NCBI RefSeq assembly: GCF_947492815.1
Contig: NZ_CANLOB010000001.1
Span: forward strand, 1-64,000
Length of the DNA: 64,000 bases
DNA from: an uncultured Dokdonia sp.
GTDB taxonomy: Bacteria; Bacteroidota; Bacteroidia; Flavobacteriales; Flavobacteriaceae
Reading direction: 5' to 3'
Position numbers and translations under genes: made by a program. Shown here piece after piece: positions 44,445 to 53,475 of this stretch (positions are counted from its first letter, which is position 1; each line of letters opens with the position of its first letter). Under the pieces are notes generated by a model that saw only the letters and a list, made by a program, of their open reading frames with translations, made no database searches and was not told the DNA's origin.

Positions 44445-45239
44445 ATGAAAGAAGAAGACGATTTTTACATTGGGTATCTAGATACGGTATCTCCCAAAAC
44501 AAAAAAAGGAATCAAATCATTTGTACTCTTTGGAATACTATTATTAGTAGGTGGTGCTCTCCTATTTGCCCTTACTCAAAACACGTTCAAAAACAGCACA
44601 TTTGAGCTAACAACAAATACAAAAATAACAGGGGTTTATCATGAGATGCCATATCCCATGTTACGTGTTCAAACTGACAAAAATGTATACAAAAACATCC
44701 TATTATTAGGCTTTGGAAAATCAAGCGCCAATCCATTTTTACAAAAAATAAGAAATGAAGCAGGTCCATTATCAGGGAGTGTATTACGTATAGAAGGAAA
44801 CCTCATCTACTACAATGGGAAGACACTTATTCAAATTACAAGTGATGAAAAAATCTCACTGATTGAGGAAGCAAATCCAAGCAGACTTCCAAAAACAGAA
44901 CCCTTAGTTTCAGGAATGGAATTAAAGGGAGAGATTATTGATCCTAAATGCTACTTTGGCGTAATGAAACCCGGTAAAGGTAAAATTCATAGAAGTTGTG
45001 CTACCTTATGTATTTCAGGAGGAATTCCACCTGTATTGGCAACTACAGACAAAAACAATATTGCTGAATATTACTTACTCACAGATACGGAAGGTAATCC
45101 TATAAATGAGCAAATATTACCTTACATAGGCAAGCCATCTATACTCACAGGAAATGTAGTTAAGATACAAGATTGGTATCAATTGCGTATTAAAACAGAA
45201 GATATACAAGATCTCGATTTACCTTCAAAAATATATTAA
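44445..45239 (+). CDS. Membrane-anchored periplasmic protein with conserved Cys/His motif
   Basis: 264 residues. One membrane helix covers about 25-45 (FVLFGILLLVGGALLFAL) and the remainder is probably periplasmic. The striking segment is C169-YFGVMKPGKGKIH(182)RSC(185)ATLC(189)-ISGGIPP, three Cys and one His in a glycine- and proline-rich setting that could bind a metal or heme. I recall similar motifs in unannotated proteins of other phyla near Rieske/ferric-reductase-like genes, unverified. It follows the membrane Rieske gene by 10 bases and ends the redox cluster. Confidence 0.75.
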   Translation: MKEEDDFYIGYLDTVSPKTKKGIKSFVLFGILLLVGGALLFALTQNTFKNSTFELTTNTKITGVYHEMPYPMLRVQTDKNVYKNILLLGFGKSSANPFLQKIRNEAGPLSGSVLRIEGNLIYYNGKTLIQITSDEKISLIEEANPSRLPKTEPLVSGMELKGEIIDPKCYFGVMKPGKGKIHRSCATLCISGGIPPVLATTDKNNIAEYYLLTDTEGNPINEQILPYIGKPSILTGNVVKIQDWYQLRIKTEDIQDLDLPSKIY

Positions 45240-45245
45240 TGCTTG

Positions 45246-45267
45246 GTACGCTTTCGCGAAAGCGTAC
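45246..45267. repeat. TTTCGCGAAA palindrome, copy 10 (intergenic)
   Basis: Perfect 22-base dyad: GTAC-GCTTTCGCGAAAGC-GTAC. It lies in the short gap between the redox cluster and the antiporter gene, 24 bases before the antiporter ATG, so it could form a hairpin in the operon message. Confidence 0.92.
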
Positions 45268-45290
45268 TACGGCACAAAAACAGCAACGCC

Positions 45291-46532
45291 ATGTTCGAAT
45301 CATTTAGTATCATCTTTACCATTGCCGTTTTATTTAATTATATCAACAGTAAATGGATAAAGCTTCCCTCTACTATAGGGTTATTACTATTGAGTTTAGG
45401 TTTAGTAATTATTATCACTATAAGTGAATCTATTGCGCCTGCTTTTTATAAGTTTTTCTGTGATATTATTGTCAATGCAGATTTCAAAACACTACTGCTA
45501 GATGGGATTTTAAGTTTTATGTTATTTGCTGGGGCTTTACATGTTGATTTTGGCGCACTTGCTGAGCAAAAAAAATCAGTACTCTTATTTGCAACTATTG
45601 GTGTCCTTATCTCTACGTTTATTGTTGGAGGTCTTGTTTTTGGAGTTGCTATGTTAATAGGATTAGAGCTTCCATTTATTCATGCATTATTATTTGGAGC
45701 TTTAATATCTCCTACAGATCCTATTGCAGTGATGGCTATCTTAAAAAAGGCAAATATTGCAGAAAGCTTAGGGATCAAAATAGAAGGCGAATCATTATTT
45801 AATGATGGTATTGGAGTGGTTGTATTTTCTGGAATTTTATTAATTGCTACAGCAACAGGCGAGCATAGTCAAACTGAAATTGGAGCAGAGATAGGCACTT
45901 TATTTCTAGAAGAAGCTGTAGGCGGTCTTTTATTTGGACTACTCATCGGCTTTTTAGGTTTACAGCTTATAAAGAGCCTGAAAGATAATTCTAACCTCGC
46001 CGTTATGATTAGTCTTGCGGTGGTAATGGGAGGTTATACGATCGCTTCTATGATTCATGTCTCAGGACCATTAGCGATGGTGGTAGCAGGATTATTTATT
46101 GGAAATAAAGTACACATCAATGAAAATAAAAACAAACTACAGATGTCTCTTAATGAGTTTTGGGAAATTCTAGATGATGTCTTTAACGGGATTTTGTTTG
46201 TTTTGATAGGACTAGCTATTCATTTGTTAGCATTTAATATAGATTATTTAATCCTTGGTATTATTACAATTATTATCGTATTATTATCGAGATTTATTTC
46301 TGTATTTGTCCCGTATTCTTTATTAAAACACGAAGAAGAAAAACCGATAAAGACAATAGCTATTTTAACATGGGGTGGTTTACGAGGTGGCATTTCAATT
46401 GCACTTGCATTAAGCCTTCATGAGTCTTTATCTAGTGAATTAATTGTATACATCACCTATGTAGTTGTTTTATTCTCTATTATTGGTCAAGGATTGAGTA
46501 TTGGTACACTTGCAAAAAAATTATATAGTTAG
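45291..46532 (+). CDS. Na+/H+ antiporter, CPA1/NhaP type
   Basis: 413 residues with about twelve membrane helices. [15 protein letters not shown] and [14 protein letters not shown] are the transport-site motifs of CPA1 antiporters, with the paired Asp residues. [15 protein letters not shown] is near the C-terminus. I choose the ATG at 45291; an upstream in-frame TTG would translate through the palindrome and is unlikely. There is no large cytoplasmic tail. It may belong to the same transcript as the redox cluster, linking Na+/H+ exchange to it, though this is not proven. Confidence 0.93.
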   Translation: MFESFSIIFTIAVLFNYINSKWIKLPSTIGLLLLSLGLVIIITISESIAPAFYKFFCDIIVNADFKTLLLDGILSFMLFAGALHVDFGALAEQKKSVLLFATIGVLISTFIVGGLVFGVAMLIGLELPFIHALLFGALISPTDPIAVMAILKKANIAESLGIKIEGESLFNDGIGVVVFSGILLIATATGEHSQTEIGAEIGTLFLEEAVGGLLFGLLIGFLGLQLIKSLKDNSNLAVMISLAVVMGGYTIASMIHVSGPLAMVVAGLFIGNKVHINENKNKLQMSLNEFWEILDDVFNGILFVLIGLAIHLLAFNIDYLILGIITIIIVLLSRFISVFVPYSLLKHEEEKPIKTIAILTWGGLRGGISIALALSLHESLSSELIVYITYVVVLFSIIGQGLSIGTLAKKLYS

Positions 46533-47432
46533 ATGCATATGCTAAAAAAAATAAGAATAATAACATGCTTACTCCTTATAATTACAGGTGTCTCACAAGC
46601 TCAAATTTCAGAATTAGCACGTTTAGAATACGTAGGGCTACCTGAAAGAGCAGAAAATACCGGCACCTCTTTCAATAGGTTTAGAGGAGCTGCAAATTAC
46701 CCTATAAAACTTAAAGAGGATACCTATTTTGTTATTGGAGCTGATTATAGTTATATAGATTTTAATGTAGATCAAGATCTTGTTGGATTTAATTCGGACA
46801 GATTAGATAGGTTTCAATTATTAAACATTAACTTAGGATATACAACCAAAATTAATAAGGATTGGCGTATTGCAGTTCAGATACAACCTGGTTTTAGCAC
46901 CAATGCAACCGTAAAAGAGCTATCATTGAGAGATAATGGACTTATCTCTGGAGGTCTATTTTTTTTAAATGATAAGAAAAAAGAAAAAATACCTCACCAA
47001 CTCATTTTAGGAATTTCAGTTTCTGGTACTGGAGGTTTTCCAGTGTTACCATTTATAAGTTACTATCGTAAGTTTCATCCAAAATGGTCTTATAAGGTAG
47101 GGGTTCCAAAAATGAATATTCAATACCATATATCTACAAAAAATAGATTAAAATTTGTAGTGAGACTTGATGGTTTTAGAACTAATTTACAAAGAGATGT
47201 TTTTGTAGAGGGAGAAAGTGGACCACAAAAAGTAGATTTTTTAAGACAACGATTAGTTTTAGGAGGACTTCGTTATGAATATAAGTTTACAAAAAATCTA
47301 GAATATTATATGAATGTGAGTTATGTAATTGATAATTCTTTAGAGTTTAGAGATCGTAGTAGAAATACCCTCTTAGAATTACCTGAAGACAATATTTTTT
47401 ATTTAAAAACGGGTATCCGATTTAAGCTATAG
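46533..47432 (+). CDS. Outer-membrane protein, DUF6268-like
   Basis: 299 residues. The signal peptide ends near GVSQAQ. The mature protein is a series of amphipathic strands (YFVIGADYSYIDF, FQLLNINLGYTTKI, HQLILGISVSGTGG) ending YLKTGIRFKL, a typical barrel C-terminus. The layout matches DUF6268 outer-membrane proteins of Bacteroidota. Its ATG follows directly on the antiporter stop. Confidence 0.8.
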   Translation: MHMLKKIRIITCLLLIITGVSQAQISELARLEYVGLPERAENTGTSFNRFRGAANYPIKLKEDTYFVIGADYSYIDFNVDQDLVGFNSDRLDRFQLLNINLGYTTKINKDWRIAVQIQPGFSTNATVKELSLRDNGLISGGLFFLNDKKKEKIPHQLILGISVSGTGGFPVLPFISYYRKFHPKWSYKVGVPKMNIQYHISTKNRLKFVVRLDGFRTNLQRDVFVEGESGPQKVDFLRQRLVLGGLRYEYKFTKNLEYYMNVSYVIDNSLEFRDRSRNTLLELPEDNIFYLKTGIRFKL

Positions 47433-47436
47433 TCTC

Positions 47437-48072
47437 ATGAAAGCATCAAAAAAAGAAATTGAAAAAGAAAAAGACAAAATCTTAATGTCAGATCTAAATA
47501 TCAATAAAGACGAACTAAAATCTCTTAAGAAGAAACTCTCTAAAATTGAACCTCGACCTGAAAAAGGGGTCGAAACATTATTTAGATTACTATCAAAAAA
47601 TCAATATACATTGAATGCTATGATTGATCGGAAATCAAACATTTTGATCTCTATCAATGCGCTTATTTTATCTATTGTTTTAGGAACTGTATTAGACCAA
47701 TTAGATAAAGATCCACATTTGATTTATCCAGCTATCTTAATTTTGATGACCAATCTTATATCGATAGGATATGCTGTCATTGCAACACGACCAGAAAAAA
47801 AACACGGAAGTAGAAGCACAAATAATCTTATGTTTTATGGTAACTTCCATGATATGGAAGAAGAAGCATATGTCAATCAGATTTCGGATTTAATGAATCA
47901 AGGTGACGAGCTCTATAAGACGATTGCCAAAGACACGTATTACTTAGGAAAAACCATCAATAGAAAATTTAAACTCTTACGATCTTCTTTTACGATCTTC
48001 CTAATAGGAATTATTCTTTCTGTAATTGCCTTTCTATTATGTCATTTACTTTTTGGAGGCTATTTTGGATAA
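47437..48072 (+). CDS. Pycsar effector-like (PycTM, DUF5706) membrane protein
   Basis: 211 residues. The N-terminal charged helical region (1-55) is followed by NAMIDRKSNILISINALILS (60-79), the core motif of the PycTM/DUF5706 family. Membrane helices lie at about 67-87, 97-117 and 186-206. PycTM proteins are the membrane-disrupting effectors of Pycsar anti-phage systems, activated by cCMP or cUMP. No pyrimidine cyclase gene is adjacent or elsewhere in the window, so this is an orphan. It starts 4 bases after the outer-membrane protein gene. Confidence 0.85.
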   Translation: MKASKKEIEKEKDKILMSDLNINKDELKSLKKKLSKIEPRPEKGVETLFRLLSKNQYTLNAMIDRKSNILISINALILSIVLGTVLDQLDKDPHLIYPAILILMTNLISIGYAVIATRPEKKHGSRSTNNLMFYGNFHDMEEEAYVNQISDLMNQGDELYKTIAKDTYYLGKTINRKFKLLRSSFTIFLIGIILSVIAFLLCHLLFGGYFG

Positions 48073-48128
48073 GAACTGTTGTATAGAATAGTTGACAAGC
48101 GGAATCTTTTTCCGTAGCTTTAATCCCA

Positions 48129-49571
48129 ATGAGCACATTTCCAATTTCTAAAAAAATAGGGTTTTTATCGGGGCCTATATTGTGTATTCTAATTTTAGTA
48201 ATACCCTTTGATATTATAGACCCCGCGATAGATCGGGTCATAGCTATTGCCGCTTGGATGATTGTATGGTGGATCACTGAGGCTGTTTCTATTTCTGTAA
48301 CGGCGCTAATCCCTCTTGCTTTATTTCCCTTATTAGGAATAGGTGATATTAAAAGTGTTGCGAGCAACTATGCAAATCCTATTGTGTATTTATTTTTTGG
48401 AGGTTTTGTGATTGCTCTCGCCTTAGAAAAAGTACAATTACATAAACGCATTGCGCTTTCTATTCTTAAGATTACTGGCACCAAGGCCAATGGAATTGTC
48501 TTAGGGTTTATGATTGCCACAGCCCTAATGAGCATGTGGATTTCTAATACTGCCAGTACGGTGGTCATGCTTCCTATTGCAGTTTCTGTGATTCAATTAC
48601 TGATGAATGATGCTGATGGCTTTACCAAAAACGATAAGAATTTTGCACTTTCTATTATGTTAGGAATAGCTTTTGCTGCAAATATTGGAGGAATGTCTAC
48701 CTTAATTGGGACACCTCCCAACTCGGTGATGCTTGCTTTTTTAAATGATAGTTACAATATTGATATAGGCTTTTTTCAATGGATGAAAATGGGTGTTCCT
48801 TTTGCTATTTTGATGTTAGCCATTACCTATTTCTGTATCACGCGTATTTTCTTTCCTAACCGACTTGGGAATATAGGTGGTTCAGGTGCTATTATTCAAA
48901 ACGAACTCAAAAAATTAGGCCCTATGAGCCGTGGAGAAAAGATTGTATTAATCATTTTCTTATGTACTGCCATTGCATGGATGCTCCGTAGTTATCTCAA
49001 CACCTTATTACCCAATATCACACTTACCGACACCACCATAAGCGTGATTGCTGCACTTGCTATGTTTATTGTACCTCTAGATATTACAAAAGGAACATTT
49101 CCTTTAGATTGGAAGGACACTTCTCGTTTGCCTTGGGGAATTCTAATTTTATTTGGTGGTGGTCTTGCCCTAGCATCTGGTCTAAAAGATGCTGGATTTA
49201 TTGCGATGATAGGTGATTATATTTCTGGTCAAACCGACTGGAGTATGTGGGTCGTTACTGCTGTACTGATCTTTTTAATGTTATTTATGACAGAATTGAT
49301 GAGTAATGTTGCCTTGGTTACCATTCTCATTCCTCTGGTTGTTGGAATTGCTCTTGGTATGGATGTCCCTATTTTACAAATGGTCATTCCTGTAACCCTA
49401 GCCTCAAGTTGTGCCTTTATGCTTCCTATGGCAACACCTCCTAATGCCATTGTTTTTGCTAGTGGTCATGTACGAGTAAGTCAAATGGCACGTATAGGAA
49501 TTGTACTCAATTTAATTTCTGTAGGATTACTTTTTGCGATTGCCTATTGGATCGTACCGTTGTTGTTTTAA
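48129..49571 (+). CDS. SLC13/DASS family anion:sodium symporter
   Basis: 480 residues and about eleven membrane helices. The signature MWISNTASTVVMLPIA (SNT motif) and the C-terminal twin MSNVALVTILIPL bind Na+ and carboxylate. NIGGMSTLIGTPPNSVML and MATPPNAIVFASG are the hairpin loops. Substrates of relatives are succinate, citrate or sulfate. Na+ dependence fits a marine organism and the neighbouring Na+/H+ antiporter. It ends 10 bases before the M50 protease gene. Confidence 0.93.
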   Translation: MSTFPISKKIGFLSGPILCILILVIPFDIIDPAIDRVIAIAAWMIVWWITEAVSISVTALIPLALFPLLGIGDIKSVASNYANPIVYLFFGGFVIALALEKVQLHKRIALSILKITGTKANGIVLGFMIATALMSMWISNTASTVVMLPIAVSVIQLLMNDADGFTKNDKNFALSIMLGIAFAANIGGMSTLIGTPPNSVMLAFLNDSYNIDIGFFQWMKMGVPFAILMLAITYFCITRIFFPNRLGNIGGSGAIIQNELKKLGPMSRGEKIVLIIFLCTAIAWMLRSYLNTLLPNITLTDTTISVIAALAMFIVPLDITKGTFPLDWKDTSRLPWGILILFGGGLALASGLKDAGFIAMIGDYISGQTDWSMWVVTAVLIFLMLFMTELMSNVALVTILIPLVVGIALGMDVPILQMVIPVTLASSCAFMLPMATPPNAIVFASGHVRVSQMARIGIVLNLISVGLLFAIAYWIVPLLF

Positions 49572-49581
49572 AAATAAGAAA

Positions 49582-50769
49582 ATGATTAGACAGGTACTCT
49601 TAGCATTTATTCCCATTAGATATTGGATTGCATTAATTTTTGCTATCATATTAATAAGTGTAGGAGGAGAATATATTCATCTTGCAAAAATCATAGGAAA
49701 TGTTTTACTAATAATCATTAGTGTAAAGTTTGCTATTCTTTTACATGAAATAGGACATTTACTTTTCGCCAAACTCGTTGGAGGTACACCTAGAAGAATG
49801 GTCCTTGGTAAAAAACATAAAATAGTCCAGACTACAATCGCAGGAATCAAAATAGTGTTACACTCAGACTTTAATTCTGGACTTGCCTATACTGCTTTTG
49901 ACAACCTTAAGCATATTCGTTTAAAATTACTGCTCTTTTATTCAGGAGGATTCATAGTAAATTTTATTATAGCTGGTTGTCTCTATTTCTTATTTGGTTT
50001 TCATATTGATCTATCAAGCGCTATCTATCCTATATCTGCATTTGGAATTGCTAATCTTTTTGTAGGAGTTATAGCACTTATCCCATACAGATCTACATAC
50101 AATGGATTAAAAATAACTTCAGATGGTCTTTCAATACTAAAAATTCCATCTTATAAAAAAGAAGACTTACTCAATCTTATTTATATTAATGAACTTTTAG
50201 ATGCATATGACTGCATGGAAGAAAAAGAATATAAAAAAGCGATCACTCTTTATGAAAATTATAAACATAAAGTAGATGATATAGATCTCATAAATATTAA
50301 TCTAAGTATCGCATATCTCAAGTTAGGTGATTTTGAAAAGTCAACATCCCTTATGGAAACATTTCTTCCTATAGATGAGAATGCATCTAGTCATTATAAA
50401 AGCTATATTTATAATGGTCTTGCTTGGAATTACCTGCTTCTTAGTAAAATAGAAGAAGCTGACACATATTCAGATATCGCACATAAATCTAATTACCAAG
50501 AAAAAAATATAAAAGCAACTAGAGGATCTGTACTTATAGAAAAAGGTAATTTTAAAAAAGGAAAAGAGTTTCTTATAGAAGAAGTAGATTTTAAATACCC
50601 TAATAATCATACACTTTCTGCAGCCATGTATTTAGAAGTTGCATTTTTAAAACTAGGGGAATATAAGAAATCAAAAAAATACAGTGCGTTTGTAAAAAAG
50701 AATATACACCTATTAGATATTGATGAAAAAATGCTTTATGATCGATTACAAGAAAAGATTACATCTTAA
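49582..50769 (+). CDS. M50 family membrane metalloprotease with TPR-like C-terminus
   Basis: 395 residues. The zinc motif HEIGH is at 55-59 in the membrane region (LLHEIGHLLFAKLVGG), with further helices to about 175. The second M50 motif (NxxPxxxxDG) is only partly recognisable as NLFVGVIALIPYRSTYNG with DG a little later. From about 205 the protein is soluble and helical with TPR-like spacing (YKKAITLYENYKHKVDD, INLSIAYLKLGDFEKSTSLM). ATG at 49582 decides the start. It is unlike RseP (no PDZ) and the substrate is unknown. The 3' end overlaps the convergent gene by 11 bases. Confidence 0.82.
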   Translation: MIRQVLLAFIPIRYWIALIFAIILISVGGEYIHLAKIIGNVLLIIISVKFAILLHEIGHLLFAKLVGGTPRRMVLGKKHKIVQTTIAGIKIVLHSDFNSGLAYTAFDNLKHIRLKLLLFYSGGFIVNFIIAGCLYFLFGFHIDLSSAIYPISAFGIANLFVGVIALIPYRSTYNGLKITSDGLSILKIPSYKKEDLLNLIYINELLDAYDCMEEKEYKKAITLYENYKHKVDDIDLININLSIAYLKLGDFEKSTSLMETFLPIDENASSHYKSYIYNGLAWNYLLLSKIEEADTYSDIAHKSNYQEKNIKATRGSVLIEKGNFKKGKEFLIEEVDFKYPNNHTLSAAMYLEVAFLKLGEYKKSKKYSAFVKKNIHLLDIDEKMLYDRLQEKITS

Positions 50770-52513
50770 GTATTTTCTTGTGTGTTGTTACTTCTCCATA
50801 ACGCATTTGCAGCATATACATCCCTTTAGTAAGTGAGGCAATATCTAATATCATATTTGCATCAGTAATTAGAATGGTTTGCACAACCCTACCCGACATA
50901 TCTATGATTTGTAAAGCGCCATTTACGTAGTTGTTCATACCTGAAATGTGTAGTATTGAAGTACTTGGGTTAGGAAACACAGCAACTTTTTCTTGATGTA
51001 TCTCTTCAAGTCCAAGTTGAGGATCTCCTTCTATGACAGTAAGTGTCGTATTAATTTGCGGATTTGTAACCACATCTTCAATCCCACTCGGCCAATAGAT
51101 TGTTATAAAATCTATTGCTGTATCATCCCCTATTCCAAAAAACTCATATGATGAATTTTGACTTAAATATCCTTCCCCACAAAGCACGTAATTATATTGC
51201 TTTTCATCATTATAAGATAGTTCAATAAGAGCTCCTATCCCCTGTCGATTACTTTCTGTACCCTCCAATTTAACCTTAATCCAATTATGATCATTTTCAG
51301 ATTCGTTTTTCCATAAAAAAACATCTTCTGGCAAACAATTCAACACAGCAATATCATACTTCCCATCATTATCTACATCACCAATCGCATTTCCATAACT
51401 AATCGCAATATCATCATCAAAACCAGCATTGTTTGGTATGGTATATAATCCATCTCCATTATTTTGATAGAACGCAGCGCTTAATTGTACTGAGTCTACA
51501 TTGGTAACACTCGCGCTTACATATAAATCTAGATCTTTATCATGATCTGCATCTAAGAACACAGAACTCCACGCTACAGATTCAAATAAAGTTCCATTAT
51601 TAGGAGCAACATCTGTAAAAGTTCCGTCACCATTATTTTTCAAAAAGGCATTTCCTGTTTGTGTATTGGCGATATAAATATCTAACCAGCCATCGTTATT
51701 ATAATCTCCAATTGTGGTAGACATCGCATCTATAGCAACATTGGCGTTGGCAGCTTCTGCAACATTAGTAAACGTACCGTCCTGATTGTTATGATACAAT
51801 ATATTTTCATTCTGAATTTTATCGTTAGAGATATAAATATCTTGCCAACCGTCTTTATCATAATCTATCCATGCACTACAAAACGACAGGCTGTTTTCTT
51901 GGATAAGTTGCGCCTCTACAGAAACATCTGTAAAAGTATTATCTCCGTTATTTTTATAGAGCTTGTTAAACTGCGTATCAGTATCAAAAAATCGCGATAC
52001 CAAAAACAGATCTAAAAAACCATCTTTGTTATAATCTCCCCATGATGCTCCAAAAGATTGGTGCCCTGGATTAGATAACCCTGCAGCGACTGTAATATTT
52101 ACAAAGGTAAGATCCCCTTGATTTTCATAGAGTCTACTATCTCCAGTAACTTGATTACTACTTGCAAAAAAATCATAATCCCCATCATTATCAATATCTA
52201 CCCATTGTACTGATTTGGTTTCAAAAAGGTCATCATTAATACCTGGTATATTCAAAAGCTCAAAGGTTCCGTTATTATTTTTATAAAAGCGTATGGGTAA
52301 TCCTTCATTAGAAGATACTGTCAAATCATCCCAACCATCATCGTCAAAATCAAAAAAAGAAATCCCACCTCCGAAATTCTCATTTCCATCTTCACCCCAA
52401 GAACTACCTGTAAGACCCAATGTCTGACTCTGCTCATTAAAAAAAACTTGTGCACTGGTAATTGAAAATGAAAAAATAAATAACAGACAGGATATATGAA
52501 TTCTATTTTTCAC
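50759..52513 (-). CDS. Secreted FG-GAP/VCBS repeat protein with ASPIC/UnbV and T9SS sorting domains
   Basis: 584 residues, the same architecture and length as the protein at 29126-30874. The signal peptide ends ITSAQ. FG-GAP loops are DFDDDGWDDL, DIDNDGDYDF, DYNKDGFLDLF, DYDKDGWQDIY, DYNNDGWLDIY, DADHDKDLDLY and DVDNDGKYDI. The ASPIC/UnbV segment is GEGYLSQNSSYEFFGIGDD. The T9SS domain opens VAVFPNPSTSILHIS and ends MLQMRYGEVTTHKKILKM. The two genes are probably an old duplication. Likely exported by T9SS. Confidence 0.92.
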   Translation of the reverse strand: MKNRIHISCLLFIFSFSITSAQVFFNEQSQTLGLTGSSWGEDGNENFGGGISFFDFDDDGWDDLTVSSNEGLPIRFYKNNNGTFELLNIPGINDDLFETKSVQWVDIDNDGDYDFFASSNQVTGDSRLYENQGDLTFVNITVAAGLSNPGHQSFGASWGDYNKDGFLDLFLVSRFFDTDTQFNKLYKNNGDNTFTDVSVEAQLIQENSLSFCSAWIDYDKDGWQDIYISNDKIQNENILYHNNQDGTFTNVAEAANANVAIDAMSTTIGDYNNDGWLDIYIANTQTGNAFLKNNGDGTFTDVAPNNGTLFESVAWSSVFLDADHDKDLDLYVSASVTNVDSVQLSAAFYQNNGDGLYTIPNNAGFDDDIAISYGNAIGDVDNDGKYDIAVLNCLPEDVFLWKNESENDHNWIKVKLEGTESNRQGIGALIELSYNDEKQYNYVLCGEGYLSQNSSYEFFGIGDDTAIDFITIYWPSGIEDVVTNPQINTTLTVIEGDPQLGLEEIHQEKVAVFPNPSTSILHISGMNNYVNGALQIIDMSGRVVQTILITDANMILDIASLTKGMYMLQMRYGEVTTHKKILKM

Positions 52514-52596
52514 GAGACCTATGATTGATTACTCTATAAATATAATCATTGTTTTGTAATAACAGATTTCTACAATTGTTACTTCATCTAGTCTTG

Positions 52597-53061
52597 TTAT
52601 TCTTTTACAACTGTAATCAAAAAACCTCCTTCAAAATCCTGAAGTTCTTTAGATTCACCATTATAAATCACCTCATTTACTGTAATAACTAATTGAATAC
52701 ATGGATCACTAATCTCTTCTTTTGAAATATTTAGTATCAACGTATCTGTCTCCGTATCGGAAAGATTGATGTCAAAAGTATTATCGCCCTCTTCTCCAAA
52801 AACATTTAAAACGATTACGTTTTCAACTCCTTGAACTCCAGTAAACACAACACCTGTAAATATATTTCCATTAAAACCTATTGTAATATCATCTGGATTA
52901 TAAATACCATTTTCAATAAGATTTTCACCTTCTGTATTTACTAATTCTATAAATAAGATGCTTTCTATGACTAGTGTAGGATTACATATTGTTTCTGAAT
53001 CATCACTATTGCAAGAGAATAACAATATAGACACTATTATAAAAAGAGAGAACCGTTTCAT
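52597..53061 (-). CDS. Lipoprotein of unknown function
   Basis: 154 residues. The lipoprotein signal ends ILLFSC, followed by the SNDDSET surface-export-like Ser/Asn/Asp-rich spacer. The rest is acidic and beta-rich (ITIGFNGNIFTGVVFTGVQG, DTLILNISKEEISDP). I recognise no domain. It lies 83 bases upstream of the FG-GAP gene in its direction of transcription, so the two may be cotranscribed. Confidence 0.72.
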   Translation of the reverse strand: MKRFSLFIIVSILLFSCNSDDSETICNPTLVIESILFIELVNTEGENLIENGIYNPDDITIGFNGNIFTGVVFTGVQGVENVIVLNVFGEEGDNTFDINLSDTETDTLILNISKEEISDPCIQLVITVNEVIYNGESKELQDFEGGFLITVVKE

Positions 53062-53475
53062 AAAAAGTTAATTTTCAAGACTACTTTTTCAGGTTTTGGT
53101 TGCGTAAAAAGCGACCATAACACTAAATACAACATCAAATTATGTACGCTGTATATGCAGTTATTTTTACTTTCTGTATATATATAGTTCTTCACAACTA
53201 TAATGGATATTCTCATAGAGATGATCTATCGAGAAGGTGTTGTCATCATCTGAAGGACAATAAAACACAAACAGAGAAATAAATATATAGGTATATATAT
53301 GATATATTTCATAAGGTGGGTTTATTATGTAGATACAGAGATGCTATTTTGGTTGCGTGTAAAATATCTTTTTTTATCATTTTAAATATCAACCCTTGAT
53401 TTTATGATTCTTTTCTGAATTCGCTTTCGCGAAAGCGTATGTATGTGTATCTTCATTTTTAAAATAAAATACACT
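53062..53475. other. Intergenic region between divergent genes
   Basis: About 410 AT-rich bases without a convincing gene. They contain a TTTCGCGAAA palindrome (53422-53437), TATATA-rich stretches and a 12-base direct repeat TTTTGGTTGCGT at 53093 and 53346. Promoters of the lipoprotein and TlpA-like genes should lie here. Confidence 0.5.
53422..53437. repeat. TTTCGCGAAA palindrome, copy 11 (intergenic)
   Basis: Perfect 16-base dyad CGCTTTCGCGAAAGCG about 40 bases upstream of the TlpA-like gene start. Confidence 0.9.

Noticed and set aside
45243..45290. Upstream TTG start for the Na+/H+ antiporter reading through the palindrome
   Set aside because: It would add a charged leader encoded by a repeat; the ATG at 45291 begins directly at the hydrophobic N-terminus expected for the family.
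47437..48072. A Pycsar anti-phage system
   Set aside because: Only the effector-like protein is present. Without a cyclase gene in the window a complete system cannot be claimed.
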